Assembly: GCA_945873305.1 (NCBI GenBank)
Contig: CAMCCX010000013.1
Coordinates: forward strand, 1-45,956
Length of the DNA stretch: 45,956 nt
Direction of reading: 5' to 3'
Source of the DNA: Akkermansia muciniphila
GTDB lineage: Bacteria > Verrucomicrobiota > Verrucomicrobiia > Verrucomicrobiales > Akkermansiaceae
Below the pieces are notes generated by a model. It searched no databases, was not told where the DNA came from, and worked only from the letters and a program-made list of their open reading frames with translations. This document shows, piece by piece, positions 27,135 to 37,328 of the stretch (position 1 is the first letter of the stretch; every line of letters begins with the position of its first letter). Both the position numbers and the translations under genes were made by a program.

Positions 27135-29195
27135 CTAAAATTCCCACTCCGCGCCGATCCACAACGAGCGCGGCGCGGCCAACGTGCGGATCCCGTCGCT
27201 GCTCAGGCCGGTCTGGATCGCCTCGTCGAGCAGGTTCTCGATCCGGATCTGATAGGTCGCGCCCGCCATCTGCCACCTCGCGCCGATCCTCACGCTGGTG
27301 AAGTCCGAAATCTCGCGGCTGGCCAGCGCGTCGTCGTATTGCGAGGCGCCGTATTCACAGCCCGCGAAAAGGGAAATCCCCTCCGTCGCCCGCCACTCGG
27401 CGCTGGCGATCAAGCGCAGGTCGGGCGCTTGCGGGAAGGGCTTGCCGTCCAGCAGCGGCTGGTCCGGCGACTCGCTGAACTCGGTGTGTGACCACAGGGC
27501 GTCGAGCCCGAGCGTCACCGCGTCCGTCGGCAGCCATTCGATTTTCCCCTCGATCCCGGTCACCTGCGCCTGCTTCACATTTTGCCGCTGCGAGCCACTG
27601 CCGCCCGGCGGAATGGTTCCGAAAATCTCCGTGATTTGCGCGGGATCGGTCACCGGCACGTTGGCGATGGCGTCGGAAATCCAGTGATGGAAAACCGCGG
27701 CGCTCATTTTCAGGCTCTCCGCCGGTTTCCAATCCAGTCCCGCCTCGATGCTGAAAAACCGCTCCGCGTCCAGTTCCGGATTCGCCTCGACGATGTCATT
27801 GCGGACGCGAAACGGGCGGTGCAGCTCGTTCAAGGTCGGCAGCCGGAACGCCGTGCCTGCGGAAATTTTTCCTGCCAGATCGTCGTGGAGCTGGCGGGTC
27901 AGCTCGACCGATGCCGATGGTTCGACGCCGTCGCGATCGTCTTGTTCGTCCGTCCGCAGCGCTGCTCCGGTCGCGAGCGAAGTCTCGATCCTACGGCCGT
28001 CCGTTAGCTGCCAGCCGTCGAGCCGGGCGCTCGCATCGACGCGGGTTTGCTCGTCCGCCTGATAGCCCGCCGCGGCGAAAATTCCCGCGAACGCCTGGTC
28101 GCCGCCGGCTTCCCGCGTGCGGAAGGTGCCGACGGTTTCATTCGTCTCGCCGGATAGAAACCGGGTGTCCGCGCCGCTGCTGAAAGTCCACGCGCCGCCG
28201 CCGTCCCACAGCGTCGTGAACGCCGCGCCGGTGCCGCGACCGGGCACGTCGAACTGGTCGAGCGCCAGCGTTTCCGCCGTCCGGTCCGCGTTCACCGAGC
28301 TGAACACGGACTCGAACTCCCGCCGCTGGTGCCAGCCGATCGCCTGCCAGGAAAAATCCCCGTCATCCGAGGTGACGCGCAGCGCGAGGTCCAGCGCCTC
28401 GGTGGAATTGCCGGTTAGGGGCGTGCCGTTGCCGCGGTTTTCCTGATACCACGAGACCATCGGCTCGATGGTTAGGCCCGGCGCGGCGAGCCAGGCGAAT
28501 TTCAAATCCGCGCCCGCCAGCTCGGTGTCCAGCTTGCGGTCAATCGGGCCGCGCTGCGAGGAATCGACCGCGAAAAATCCGTCGCTGTGCAGGCCGAAGG
28601 AGGAAAACGACACCGCCTGCGTTTTGTCCGCGTTGGTCATCTGATGGGACGTCGAGCCGCTGAACGTCCCCTGGCTGCCGCCGCCGGTTTTGAGCGAGTG
28701 GCGGTTTTCAAACGGCGCGGGTCCGTTCATCTGGATCACTCCCGCCGGGCTTTGGTTGCCCCAAACCGCCGCGCGGGCCGCGGGCACGATGCGGATCGAT
28801 TCGAGCGCCGCCGCGTCGTAGCGAGCCCAGTAAACCCAGCCGCCGAACGGATCATTCTGCGGGATTCCGTCCAACAGAACCAAGGTCCGCGAGGCGGCGG
28901 TCGCGCCCGTGTTGCGGAGGCTCACCCCGGCCGAGGTCGGGTTGCCGAACACCGACGACTGCCGCCGATAGAGCGAGAACGAAGGCTCCTTCGCCAGCAT
29001 TTCGTCGATCGTCCGCGGCGCGGCTTGCCGCAAATCCTCACGGCTCCACTCTGCCAGCCGTGCGGCCGGCTCCTCACCAAGCCGCCGCTCCGCGAGCACG
29101 ACCATCGCGGGCAGAAGTTCCGCCGCTTGAGCGCAGGTTTGAAGCACTGCCAGCACGGCGAGGCTCTTGATGTGGGAGAAACGATGGGCGCGCAT
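27135..29195 (-). CDS. TonB-dependent receptor
   Basis: A 686-residue outer-membrane receptor. A signal segment ends in QTCAQA. The plug contains TIDEMLAKEPSFSLYRRQSS, VSLRNTGATAASRTLVLLDGIPQNDPFGGWVYWARYDAAALESIRIV and WGNQSPAGVIQMNGPAPF. The barrel has a FRLPTLNELHRPFRV-type strand and ends SLWIGAEWEF with an aromatic last residue. It resembles receptors of the BtuB/vitamin or catecholate type but the ligand is not shown; no cobalamin riboswitch-like leader was recognised in the 60 bases upstream. Its stop is 63 bases from the sugar-dehydrogenase start, so co-transcription is possible. Confidence 0.9.
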   Translation of the reverse strand: MRAHRFSHIKSLAVLAVLQTCAQAAELLPAMVVLAERRLGEEPAARLAEWSREDLRQAAPRTIDEMLAKEPSFSLYRRQSSVFGNPTSAGVSLRNTGATAASRTLVLLDGIPQNDPFGGWVYWARYDAAALESIRIVPAARAAVWGNQSPAGVIQMNGPAPFENRHSLKTGGGSQGTFSGSTSHQMTNADKTQAVSFSSFGLHSDGFFAVDSSQRGPIDRKLDTELAGADLKFAWLAAPGLTIEPMVSWYQENRGNGTPLTGNSTEALDLALRVTSDDGDFSWQAIGWHQRREFESVFSSVNADRTAETLALDQFDVPGRGTGAAFTTLWDGGGAWTFSSGADTRFLSGETNETVGTFRTREAGGDQAFAGIFAAAGYQADEQTRVDASARLDGWQLTDGRRIETSLATGAALRTDEQDDRDGVEPSASVELTRQLHDDLAGKISAGTAFRLPTLNELHRPFRVRNDIVEANPELDAERFFSIEAGLDWKPAESLKMSAAVFHHWISDAIANVPVTDPAQITEIFGTIPPGGSGSQRQNVKQAQVTGIEGKIEWLPTDAVTLGLDALWSHTEFSESPDQPLLDGKPFPQAPDLRLIASAEWRATEGISLFAGCEYGASQYDDALASREISDFTSVRIGARWQMAGATYQIRIENLLDEAIQTGLSSDGIRTLAAPRSLWIGAEWEF

Positions 29196-29255
29196 GGATC
29201 AACAGGCTACGCGCGGAACCATCGTTTGTTTCACCGGGAACCCAAGCATTGTTTG

Positions 29256-30947
29256 CTAGAAATAGGCGCTCAGCACGTACTGAAGCAACATCCGCTGGGT
29301 GGTGAAATACGCGCCGTTGAGCGCGATGGCGTGGCGCATGACGTCGAGAAAACGGTCGCGCTCGTTGTAATAAAGCGGAATCACCACCTGCTCGATTTTG
29401 TCATAGAGCGACGCGGCGTCGAGAGGCGTGGTTTGTGCCGGATCGGTCGATCGCGACAAGCTCCCGATGGCCCAGCCGGTGGTGCCCTCGATGCAGCCTT
29501 CGATCCACCAGCCGTCAAGGATGCTGAGGCTGGGCACCCCGTTGACCGCGGCCTTCATGCCGCTGGTGCCGGAGGCTTCCAGCGGCGGGAGCGGGGTGTT
29601 CAGCCAGACGTCCACGCCCGCGGTGATCAAGCGGCCGAGCTCCCAGTTGTAGTCCGTTAGGTAGGCGATCCGGACATGGCCTTTGAGCGCTTCGATGGCT
29701 TGGAAAATCTTGCGGATGGTTTCCTTGCCGACGTCGTCACCGGGATGGGCCTTGCCGGCATACACCACCTGGAACACGCCGGTTTGACGGGCGATGGACT
29801 TGAGCCGTTCGAGATCGTGGAGGAACAAGTCGGCCCTTTTGTAGTCGGCGACGCGGCGCGCGAAGCCGAAGGTGAGGACGTTGGCCTCCATGCCGGCGTT
29901 GGTCTCGCGGTTCACGCGGTCGAGAAGGTCGGCTTTGGCCTCGGCGTGGGCTTCCCAAACTTCCGAAGCGGGGAGGCTCAGCGCGTGGCGCAGGTTGAAA
30001 TTGTCCTCCCGCCAGCCGGGGCTGTAGCGGTCGTAAAGCCGCTGGAACGGGGGCGCGACCCAAGTGGGGACATGCACGCCATTGGTGATGTCGTGGATCT
30101 GATAGCCCGCGAACATGCGCTGGGAAACCTCCGTGTGCTTCTTGGCGACGCCGTTGACGTAGTGGCTGAGATTGAGCGCGAGGTAGGTCATGTTCAGGTT
30201 GCCGCCGCAGCAGAAAATCTCGCGCATTTCACAGACTTCGGTGCGGCCGAGAGCGGCGGCGACCATGTCGAGAGGGAACATGTCGTGACCGGCGGGGACG
30301 GCGGTGTGGGTGGTGAAAACGCATTTCCGGCGGACCGACTCCACGTCGTCGTGGTTGAAGTTTTCCCGGCCGGCCGCGCGCGCCTCCTCGTCTAGCAATT
30401 CCATGGCCAGCAGGCTGGCGTGGCCCTCGTTCATGTGGAAGCGCGTGAGGTTGCGATGGCCGAGCTCCCGCAACATTCGCACGCCGCCGATGCCCATGAC
30501 GATTTCCTGGCACAGCCGGTACCAGCTATCCCCGCCATAGAGATGGTCGGTGAGGCGGCGGTCCCATTCGGTGTTTTCCGGCAGGTCGGTATCGAGCAGA
30601 TAGACCGGGACGATGGCGCCCTTCGCTCCCTTCACGTGGTATTCCCAAGCCCGGAGATAGACCGTGCGGCCGCTGATGACGACCGAGGCGCGGGAAGGAA
30701 GTTCCCTCAGGAAGTCCTCGATGGGCCACTCGCAGGATTGTTCGGTTTGCGAGCCGTCGGCTGCGAGGCGTTGGCAGAAATAGCCTTTGCGGTGCAGCAG
30801 GGAAATGGCGGCGACGGGCAACTGGCTGTCCGCTGCGGCGCGCAAGGTGTCGCCTGCTAGAATGCCGAGCCCGCCACAGTAGGTGGGCATTTCCAGTTCC
30901 AGCGCGATTTCCATCGAGAAATACGCGATCAGGCGGTCGGTGTTCAT
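29256..30947 (-). CDS. glgP: Alpha-glucan (glycogen) phosphorylase
   Basis: A 563-residue protein of the short alpha-glucan phosphorylase family (TIGR02094 type), releasing glucose-1-phosphate from glycogen or maltodextrin. Blocks: [161 protein letters not shown] and LDGWWIEGC. The SGTSGMK motif binds pyridoxal phosphate. The stop is TAG. It lies between phoU and the TonB receptor; the 63-base gap from phoU leaves open whether it belongs to the phosphate operon, which would make sense since it consumes phosphate. Confidence 0.94.
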   Translation of the reverse strand: MNTDRLIAYFSMEIALELEMPTYCGGLGILAGDTLRAAADSQLPVAAISLLHRKGYFCQRLAADGSQTEQSCEWPIEDFLRELPSRASVVISGRTVYLRAWEYHVKGAKGAIVPVYLLDTDLPENTEWDRRLTDHLYGGDSWYRLCQEIVMGIGGVRMLRELGHRNLTRFHMNEGHASLLAMELLDEEARAAGRENFNHDDVESVRRKCVFTTHTAVPAGHDMFPLDMVAAALGRTEVCEMREIFCCGGNLNMTYLALNLSHYVNGVAKKHTEVSQRMFAGYQIHDITNGVHVPTWVAPPFQRLYDRYSPGWREDNFNLRHALSLPASEVWEAHAEAKADLLDRVNRETNAGMEANVLTFGFARRVADYKRADLFLHDLERLKSIARQTGVFQVVYAGKAHPGDDVGKETIRKIFQAIEALKGHVRIAYLTDYNWELGRLITAGVDVWLNTPLPPLEASGTSGMKAAVNGVPSLSILDGWWIEGCIEGTTGWAIGSLSRSTDPAQTTPLDAASLYDKIEQVVIPLYYNERDRFLDVMRHAIALNGAYFTTQRMLLQYVLSAYF

Positions 30948-31010
30948 GCGCGGCGGGGGAGGTTGAACCTACACCCGATTCCGCGGATTTTCAAGCAGCC
31001 GGAGGCCGGC

Positions 31011-31715
31011 TCAGCTTGGCGCGTCGCTGCCGTCGGCAGGAGATTTCCGGTGTTCATGCCGGATGTCGCGGGCCTCGCCGAGGAAGACGGCGTCCTCGCC
31101 GATGTTGACGGCGAGGTCGCCGATGCGCTCGATCGAGCGGGCGACGAAGATGAGGTGCAGCAGGTTTTCCGCGCGACCGGCGGAGGTTTCCAAGCGACCG
31201 CTGAGCGAGGCGATCATCTGTTTGTGCAGGCGGTCGAGTTCCTTGTCGCGGGCTTTGAGGCTTTCGCCGAGTTCGGCGTTCGCGTCGGTGTAGGCCGTCA
31301 GCGCGTCTCGCAGGAGTTTGTCAGCCAAGGTGTAGAGCGGCTCGGTTAGGGCGGCTTCTTCAAGCGGGGCGGCCTTGCAGATTTTCTTGGCGCGCTTGGC
31401 GATGTTCACCGCGTGGTCGGAAATCCGCTCGAGGTTGTGGGCCATTTTCATCGAGGTGATGACGAGCCGCAGGTCGGAGGCCACCGGATGGAAGCGCACG
31501 AGGATGTCCATGCCGCCTTGGTCGATCTTGCGCTCGAGGTCGTCGACGTCGGCGTCGTCGGCGATGACGGAGCGGGCGAGGTCGATGTCGCGCTCCAGCA
31601 AGGCGCGCATGGCGCGTTCGAGGTTTTGGCGGGTCAGGCTGGCCATCAACAGGACGTCCGCCTTGAGTGATTCCATCCCTTTGTCGAATTCGCGTAATAT
31701 GTGCTGGCTGCTCAT
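31011..31715 (-). CDS. phoU: Phosphate-signalling regulator PhoU
   Basis: A 234-residue protein with two PhoU three-helix bundles. Typical stretches: MSSQHILREFDKGMESLKAD, VIADDADVDDLERKIDQGGM, HPVASDLRLVITSMKMAHNLERISDHAVNIAKRA and IFVARSIERIGDLAVNIGED. The E(R/L)-x-x-D motifs bind metal clusters. PhoU links the state of the Pst transporter to the PhoR/PhoB two-component system, which is not in this window. It is the last gene of the pst operon, 29 bases after pstB1. The length includes a short extra C-terminal tail (REARDIRHEHRKSPADGSDA). Confidence 0.95.
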   Translation of the reverse strand: MSSQHILREFDKGMESLKADVLLMASLTRQNLERAMRALLERDIDLARSVIADDADVDDLERKIDQGGMDILVRFHPVASDLRLVITSMKMAHNLERISDHAVNIAKRAKKICKAAPLEEAALTEPLYTLADKLLRDALTAYTDANAELGESLKARDKELDRLHKQMIASLSGRLETSAGRAENLLHLIFVARSIERIGDLAVNIGEDAVFLGEARDIRHEHRKSPADGSDAPS

Positions 31716-31744
31716 GGGAGTATGTTGGTGGTTGGTGAATGGAA

Positions 31745-32545
31745 TCAGCCGAATCGGCCGCTGATGTATTCCTCGGTTTTCTTGATGCTCGGATTGCTGA
31801 ATATTTTCGAGGTGGCGGCGTACTCGACGAGCTCGCCCATGTAGAAGAAAGCGGTGGTGTCCGAGACGCGCGCGGCTTGCTGCATGTTATGGGTGACGAT
31901 GACGAAGGTATAGTCGGTTTTCAGGTCCCAGATGAGGTCCTCGACCTTGGCGGTGGCGATGGGGTCGAGGGCGCTGCACGGCTCGTCCATCAGGATGACC
32001 TGGGGCTTCACGGCGATGGTGCGGGCGATGCACAGACGCTGCTGTTGTCCGCCGGACAGGCCGAGGGCGGATTCCTGGAGGCGGTCCTTGACCTCGTCCC
32101 ACAAGGCGGATGCCTGGAGGGCGTCCTCGACGGCGTGGTCGATCACCGACTTGTCGCGCTCGCCCCGCAGCCGCAGGCCGAAGGCGACGTTTTCGTAGAT
32201 GCTGCGCGGGAAGGGGTTGGATTTCTGGAACACCATGCCGACGTCGCGGCGGAGTTTCACCACGTCCACGGAGGGGTCGTAAATGTCGATGCCGTTGATC
32301 TGGATGCCGCCGCGGGTGATGCGGGCTGCCGGGATTTCATCGTTCATCCGGTTGATGCAGCGCAGCAAGGTGGACTTGCCGCAGCCGGAGGGACCGATGA
32401 AGGCGGTGACGCTGTTAGCCGGGATTTCCAGATTGATGCCCGTGAGCGCCTGCGACGCGCCATAACAGAAGTCAAGGTCGTGCACGGCGACGGAGGTGCC
32501 TGCCTCTTGGAGGCTTGCCGGCGGGTGATGCATGGTGTCGTGCAT
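31745..32545 (-). CDS. pstB: Phosphate ABC transporter ATPase PstB (copy 1)
   Basis: A 266-residue ATP-binding subunit of the high-affinity phosphate importer. Walker A is GPSGCGKST, the signature is [16 protein letters not shown], Walker B is [13 protein letters not shown], with the H-loop in [15 protein letters not shown]. The end, [23 protein letters not shown], is the PstB-typical tail. A second, clearly different PstB is encoded just upstream (32560-33318). The two share core motifs but differ in most other positions, so this is an old duplication or separate acquisition rather than a recent copy. Confidence 0.95.
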   Translation of the reverse strand: MHDTMHHPPASLQEAGTSVAVHDLDFCYGASQALTGINLEIPANSVTAFIGPSGCGKSTLLRCINRMNDEIPAARITRGGIQINGIDIYDPSVDVVKLRRDVGMVFQKSNPFPRSIYENVAFGLRLRGERDKSVIDHAVEDALQASALWDEVKDRLQESALGLSGGQQQRLCIARTIAVKPQVILMDEPCSALDPIATAKVEDLIWDLKTDYTFVIVTHNMQQAARVSDTTAFFYMGELVEYAATSKIFSNPSIKKTEEYISGRFG

Positions 32546-32559
32546 GGCGTTTGATAGGA

Positions 32560-33318
32560 TCAGCCGAAGGTTCCGGTGATGTAGGCCTCGGTCTGGGGGT
32601 CCTTCGGGGTTTCGAAAATCTGCATGGTGGGTCCGAACTCGACGAGCTTGCCCAGATACATGAAGGCGGTCTGGTCGGAACAGCGGGTGGCCTGCGCCAT
32701 GTTATGGGTGACGATGACGATGGTGTATTGTTGTTTCAACTCGCGGATCAGCTCCTCGATTTTGAGGGTGGCGAGGGGATCGAGCGCGGCGCACGGTTCG
32801 TCCATCAGGAGGATTTCCGGTTGGTTGGCGATGGCGCGGGCGATGCAAAGCCGTTGCTGCTGGCCGCCGGAGAGGCCGAAGGCGCTGGCGTGGAGGCGGT
32901 CTTTCACCTCGTCCCAGAGCGCGGCGCTGCGCAGGGCGTTTTCGACGATGTCGTCGAGCTCGGCGCGCTTGGTCTGGCCGGCGACGCGCAGGCTGAAGGC
33001 GACGTTTTCATAAATCGACTTGGCGAACGGGTTATACTTTTGAAACACCATGCCGATGCGGCGGCGGAGTTCCTGGAGGTCGATGTCGCGGCGGTTGATG
33101 TCGATGTCGTGGACCAGGATGGATCCGTCAGTGAGGTGGGCGCCGGGGATGCGGTCGTTGATGCGGTTGAAGCAGCGGAGGAGGGTGGATTTGCCGCAGC
33201 CGGAGGGTCCGATGAAGGCGGTGACCTGGCGGGCGGGGATGTCCATGGTGACATCGTGGAGGACCTGTTTGCTGTTATAAGCAAACGACAGGTTCTTGAT
33301 TTGAATGGCGGTGTTCAT
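32560..33318 (-). CDS. pstB: Phosphate ABC transporter ATPase PstB (copy 2)
   Basis: A 252-residue PstB with Walker [10 protein letters not shown], signature [16 protein letters not shown], Walker [14 protein letters not shown] and the tail [21 protein letters not shown]. The start at 33318 ([20 protein letters not shown]) lies two bases after the pstA stop; a longer frame to 33789 is antisense-like overlap with pstA and is not used. Both PstB copies are in line with a single pstC and a single pstA, so either two ATPases form a heterodimer or they substitute for one another under different conditions. Confidence 0.94.
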   Translation of the reverse strand: MNTAIQIKNLSFAYNSKQVLHDVTMDIPARQVTAFIGPSGCGKSTLLRCFNRINDRIPGAHLTDGSILVHDIDINRRDIDLQELRRRIGMVFQKYNPFAKSIYENVAFSLRVAGQTKRAELDDIVENALRSAALWDEVKDRLHASAFGLSGGQQQRLCIARAIANQPEILLMDEPCAALDPLATLKIEELIRELKQQYTIVIVTHNMAQATRCSDQTAFMYLGKLVEFGPTMQIFETPKDPQTEAYITGTFG

Positions 33319-33320
33319 GC

Positions 33321-34448
33321 TTACCATTTGAGTTTGGCCCGGAGTTTGGCGCGCAGGATCATGGAGCCGAGGGAGAGGACGGCGACGAGCATGAGGAAGA
33401 CGAAGACGGAGCCGTATTGGGCGCGCTGGGTGTATTCGGAGCTCGGGATGCGGGCGGCGAGGGTGTAGATGTGATAGGGCAGCGCCTGGACTTGCGAGGA
33501 GAGGAGGTCGAACGGGCTTTTGAGTCCCTGCCACGGCAGGTCGTCCTTGGCGGCGACGGCGGCGGTGAACATGATGGGCGCGGTTTCCCCGGCGACGCGG
33601 GTGATGGCGAGCAGCGAGGAAGTGAGAATGCCGGGCAGGGAAAACGGCAGCACGCATTTGCGGATGGTCTGCCAGCGGGTGGCTCCCATGGCGAGCGAGG
33701 CGTCGCGGAATCCTTGGGGAACGGCGCGCAGCGATTCCTCGGAGGCGGTGATGATGACCGGCAGGATCATGCAGGCGAGGGTGGCGCAACCGGCCATGAG
33801 CGAGGAGTTCCAGCCTTGGAAACTCATCACGTAGTCGCCGATGAAAAGCGGCAGGGTGAGCAGCGAGCGGTCGGACGGAGTGGCGGTGATAACTGGCACG
33901 GCGAGCACGAAGACGGAGAAGCCGAACAGTCCGAAGACGATGGAGGGAATGCCGGCGAGGTTGAGGATGGCGAGGCGGACCGCGTGGATGAACGGGCTTT
34001 GCTTGGCATACTCCGACAGATAAATGGCGGCGCTGACTCCGAAGAACAGCGCGAGGATCATCGAGCCGAGAGTGAGCAGCGCGGTGCCGGCGATGGGGCC
34101 GGCGATGCCGCCGCCGGAGTAGGAGTAGGTTTGCTCGTTATAAATCGGCACGCCTTCGTGTTTGGCGAGGTAGGCGCTGTATTCCGAGGCGGGAAGCTGG
34201 TGGCGGGTGCCTTGGGCGTCGTCGAAGACGTGGAGCGTCTGGTTTTTCGCGGTGAGGAATTCGAAATCGACAAACGGGGCCTCCGCCTTGAACAGGACGG
34301 GGGCGCCGTCGATGATGATTTTTCCAAACAGCAAGGCCGCGATGATGACGACGAGATAGGTCGTCCCGCCGAGCAGGGAGCGGACCACGAGGTCCTTGAA
34401 GTGCCCTTTGGGGAGGCCTTTGCGGATCAGTTTTTCCGGGTCGAACAT
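33321..34448 (-). CDS. pstA: Phosphate ABC transporter permease PstA, extended
   Basis: A 375-residue permease; E. coli PstA is about 296. After the first membrane helix ([20 protein letters not shown]) there is an insertion of about 70 residues ([20 protein letters not shown] through [11 protein letters not shown]) facing the periplasm. Then come the usual helices ([40 protein letters not shown]) and the permease EAA-like loop [31 protein letters not shown]. It ends [11 protein letters not shown]. It is followed immediately by pstB copy 2 and preceded by pstC with a 13-base gap. Confidence 0.93.
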   Translation of the reverse strand: MFDPEKLIRKGLPKGHFKDLVVRSLLGGTTYLVVIIAALLFGKIIIDGAPVLFKAEAPFVDFEFLTAKNQTLHVFDDAQGTRHQLPASEYSAYLAKHEGVPIYNEQTYSYSGGGIAGPIAGTALLTLGSMILALFFGVSAAIYLSEYAKQSPFIHAVRLAILNLAGIPSIVFGLFGFSVFVLAVPVITATPSDRSLLTLPLFIGDYVMSFQGWNSSLMAGCATLACMILPVIITASEESLRAVPQGFRDASLAMGATRWQTIRKCVLPFSLPGILTSSLLAITRVAGETAPIMFTAAVAAKDDLPWQGLKSPFDLLSSQVQALPYHIYTLAARIPSSEYTQRAQYGSVFVFLMLVAVLSLGSMILRAKLRAKLKW

Positions 34449-34461
34449 GGGGTGGGGAAAG

Positions 34462-36369
34462 TTAGTGCTTCATCTTGTTCACGAAGCGATGCGCGGTGGC
34501 GTTGATCGCGAGGACGACGGCGAAGAGCAGGATGCCGACGACGAACAGCGCGCGGTAGTGGACGCTGCCGAGCGGGACTTCTCCCAGCTCCTGGGCGATG
34601 ATGCCGGTGAGGGTGTGGGCCGGTTGGAAAAAGCTGCCGAGACCGGAGGTGAAATCGGGGATTTTGATCCGGTTGCCGGCGACGAGCAGGACGACCATGG
34701 TTTCTCCGATGACGCGGCCAAGTCCGAGCAGGACGGCGGCGAGGATCCCGGAAAACGCGGCGGGGATGACGACGCGGAAGGTGGTCTGGACCCGCGACGC
34801 GCCGAGGGCTTCGGAGGCTTCCGCGTAGGCGGAGGGCACGTTGTTGATCGCGTCCTCGGCGAGCGAGAAAATGGTGGGGATGCTCATGAGCGCGAGCAGG
34901 CAGCCGGCGGTGAAAATATTGAGTCGCTCCTCGATGGGGAATCCGGGAATCCACTGCAGGGAATCCAGCATGGATAGATCGCGGAGCACCGTGCCGAAAA
35001 CGAGGATGCCGATGAAGCCGAGGACGACCGAGGGAATCGCCTGGATGAACTCGATGACCGGCTTGATGAGTGCTTGCTCGCGGCTGGAGGCGAATTGGTT
35101 GACGTAAACCGCCGCGCCGATGCCGCTGGGAATGGCGATGGTGAGCGCGACGATGGAGATCATCAGCGAGCCGATGGCGAGCGGTAAAATTCCGTAGAAG
35201 TCCTGCCACTCGCCGCCGGTGACCCAGTCCTTGCCGGTGAGAAACGAGGAGATGGCGGCGGACAAGGGGACGGGGGCGTCGTGTTTCCAGGCGGTGATTT
35301 CCGCAGGGGCATTTTGGAGGTCGGCGATGAACAAGGGCCAGTTGTTGCGGGCGACTGATAGCAGGCGGGCGGCCTCGGGCTGGGAGAGCGTGGCGGGGAG
35401 TTGGCTGACGATGCCGGCGGCGGCTTGCTGGAGAGCGGTGTGGGTTTTGACGCAGTCCGGGCGACGCTCCAGCAGGATTTGGATCGGGCCTTCGACGTCG
35501 GGTTTGTCGGCGAGGGAGGCTTGTGCTTCGGAGACGAGTTTTTCGCGTTCGGCGGGGTCTTTGGCGCTGGCGGCGGCGGCGAGCAGGGTTTTGCGGTCTT
35601 TTTCGAGGATGTCGGCGCTCTGGATCTTTTCCTTGGTGGCGGTGACGGACTCGGTCATTTCCGAGATCAGCGAGCTGAGGTCCGCGCCGGCGGCTTCGAA
35701 GGTGTCGATGGTGGCGCGCATTTCCAGCAGCGGCTGCGCTTGTTTTTCGCGGGCGGCGGCGAATTCCTCGGCAAGCGCGGTGACGAGGGCGGGGTCGTCG
35801 GTCGAGTCGATGGGCCGGGTGTGGATGGATTCGATCAGCTCGCGGCGCTCGTCTGCGGTGAGGTGCGGGGTGGCGGGCAGCGAGGCGAGGGCCTTGAGTT
35901 TTTGTTGGTCGAAATTGGCGCGGAGTGCGCCGAGCATTTCCGGGTTGGGGGTGATCTCGGCCTGAGAGTTGCTGAGGACGAGGTCGCGGGTGGGTCCGGT
36001 CTGGTCGGTGTAGGCGTTGAAGAGCGCGCTGGCTTCCTGCGAGCGGCGCATCTGGTGGGCGCACTTGCCGTTGATTTCGGCGTAATAAGCGCGGTTGAGG
36101 ACGCTGGCGAGCTGTTCGTGGGCGGTCAGGTTTTTCCGGGAGATGTCAACGAACTCCAGGCCGGCGATCCGGTAAACCTGTAATTCCCGCTGATAGCCGG
36201 GGAAAAAGCCGAGGCCTTCCTTGAGCAGGAAAATGATGATGAGCGCCAGGATGACGATGGTCAGCCCGGCATTGGACGCGAAGAAAAACCGGATCGCCTT
36301 CTCGAAGGAGAAACCTTGTCGCTGGAAACGATGAGGGGCTTGGGGCGATGAGCTTTCTTGCTGGGGCAT
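34462..36369 (-). CDS. pstC: Phosphate ABC transporter permease PstC with giant insertion
   Basis: A 635-residue permease; PstC is normally about 310-320. Helix 1 is at residues about 36-55 (LTIVILALIIIFLLKEGLGF). About 340 residues then intervene before the usual core starts at DFYGILPLAIGSLMISIVAL. The insertion is rich in Ala, Glu, Lys and Gln (AEEFAAAREKQAQPLLEMRA, EKDRKTLLAAAASAKDPAER) and looks like a long alpha-helical or coiled-coil domain in the periplasm. The core ends with the EAA-type loop EASEALGASRVQTTFRVVIPAAFSGI. ATG 36369 (MPQQESSSPQ) is chosen; the frame is open to 36447. It precedes pstA by 13 bases. Confidence 0.9.
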   Translation of the reverse strand: MPQQESSSPQAPHRFQRQGFSFEKAIRFFFASNAGLTIVILALIIIFLLKEGLGFFPGYQRELQVYRIAGLEFVDISRKNLTAHEQLASVLNRAYYAEINGKCAHQMRRSQEASALFNAYTDQTGPTRDLVLSNSQAEITPNPEMLGALRANFDQQKLKALASLPATPHLTADERRELIESIHTRPIDSTDDPALVTALAEEFAAAREKQAQPLLEMRATIDTFEAAGADLSSLISEMTESVTATKEKIQSADILEKDRKTLLAAAASAKDPAEREKLVSEAQASLADKPDVEGPIQILLERRPDCVKTHTALQQAAAGIVSQLPATLSQPEAARLLSVARNNWPLFIADLQNAPAEITAWKHDAPVPLSAAISSFLTGKDWVTGGEWQDFYGILPLAIGSLMISIVALTIAIPSGIGAAVYVNQFASSREQALIKPVIEFIQAIPSVVLGFIGILVFGTVLRDLSMLDSLQWIPGFPIEERLNIFTAGCLLALMSIPTIFSLAEDAINNVPSAYAEASEALGASRVQTTFRVVIPAAFSGILAAVLLGLGRVIGETMVVLLVAGNRIKIPDFTSGLGSFFQPAHTLTGIIAQELGEVPLGSVHYRALFVVGILLFAVVLAINATAHRFVNKMKH

Positions 36370-36480
36370 GCGCGATGGAAGGGTGATAAGTGGCCATTTC
36401 GGAATAGACAAGAAAATGAGCACCGCCGGCGAGCCCGCGATGCCCATCTCCTAGCAACCGAAACAACAGGGTGGAGACGT

Positions 36481-37290
36481 TTACAGATCCTTGACCGGGA
36501 TGAAACCGACCTTGCGGACGATGTCTTGGCCGGCGGACGACTCGATGTAATCCATGAAGGCTTGGGCCTCGGCGGTCGGCTTGTCCGGCGCGTAGAGGTA
36601 GCAAAGGCGGGCGTAAACGTATTTCTTGGCGTTTTGAGCGACGGGTTCGACGCCGTCGATGACGATCGTCTTGGTGCCGGCGGTCTTGGAATAGGCGAGG
36701 CCGACGTAGCCGATGCCGTTTTTGTTCTTGGCCACTTCCTGGGCGATCTGCTCGTTACCGGCCATTTTCAGGGAGCTGGACGGGTAGTCGCGGCCGCCCA
36801 TGGCGAGCTTCTGCCAGTCCTTGTAGGTGCCGGAGGAGGTGTTGCGGGTGTAGATGGAGATCTTGCCGGGAGCGCCGCCGATTTCCGACCAGTCCTTGAT
36901 TTGACCGGTGAAAATCTTGGCGACCTGGTCCTTGGTCAGCTTGGCCAAGGGCGAGTTCTTGTTCACGATGACCACGAGCATGTCGTGGCAGATGCCGTGC
37001 TCCTTGAGGTAAACGCCCTTGGTGCGGCAGAAGGTGCGCTCCTCGTCCTTGACCTTGCGGGAGGACATGCCGATCTGGGCGGTGCCGTTGGCAAGTGCGG
37101 GGAAGGCGGTGGTGGAACCTTCCGCGGCGATCTCGAATTTCACGCCCGTGTTGCCGGCGGCCTTGAAGCCTTCGGCTAACTGGGGGATGAGCTTGGCGCC
37201 GAGGGTGTCGCTGCCTTTGATGCTGAGGGTTTGCGCGCCGGCCATGGAGAGCAGGGCGGCTGTTGCGAATAGCGTGCTGATGATTTTCAT
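36481..37290 (-). CDS. pstS: Phosphate-binding protein PstS
   Basis: A 269-residue periplasmic solute-binding protein. Signal MKIISTLFATAALLSMAGAQ. The phosphate-binding landmarks of PstS-like proteins are present: LSIKGSDTLGAKLIPQLAEG, EIAAEGSTTAFPALANGTAQIGMSSR, VVIVNKNSPLAKLTKDQVAKIFTGQIKDWSEIGG and YTRNTSSGTYKDWQKLAMGG. This is the shorter PstS subtype. It lies between the porin gene (38-base gap) and pstC (111-base gap), in the usual place for the pst operon. Confidence 0.94.
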   Translation of the reverse strand: MKIISTLFATAALLSMAGAQTLSIKGSDTLGAKLIPQLAEGFKAAGNTGVKFEIAAEGSTTAFPALANGTAQIGMSSRKVKDEERTFCRTKGVYLKEHGICHDMLVVIVNKNSPLAKLTKDQVAKIFTGQIKDWSEIGGAPGKISIYTRNTSSGTYKDWQKLAMGGRDYPSSSLKMAGNEQIAQEVAKNKNGIGYVGLAYSKTAGTKTIVIDGVEPVAQNAKKYVYARLCYLYAPDKPTAEAQAFMDYIESSAGQDIVRKVGFIPVKDL

Positions 37291-37328
37291 CTGATGTTGG
37301 TATTGGTGATTTGGATCAATGAGAATTT

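Noticed and set aside
32560-33789. A 409-codon version of PstB copy 2.
   Set aside because: The extra 157 codons overlap pstA in another frame and are Arg/His/Pro-rich, typical of a shadow frame. The conserved PstB start is at 33318.
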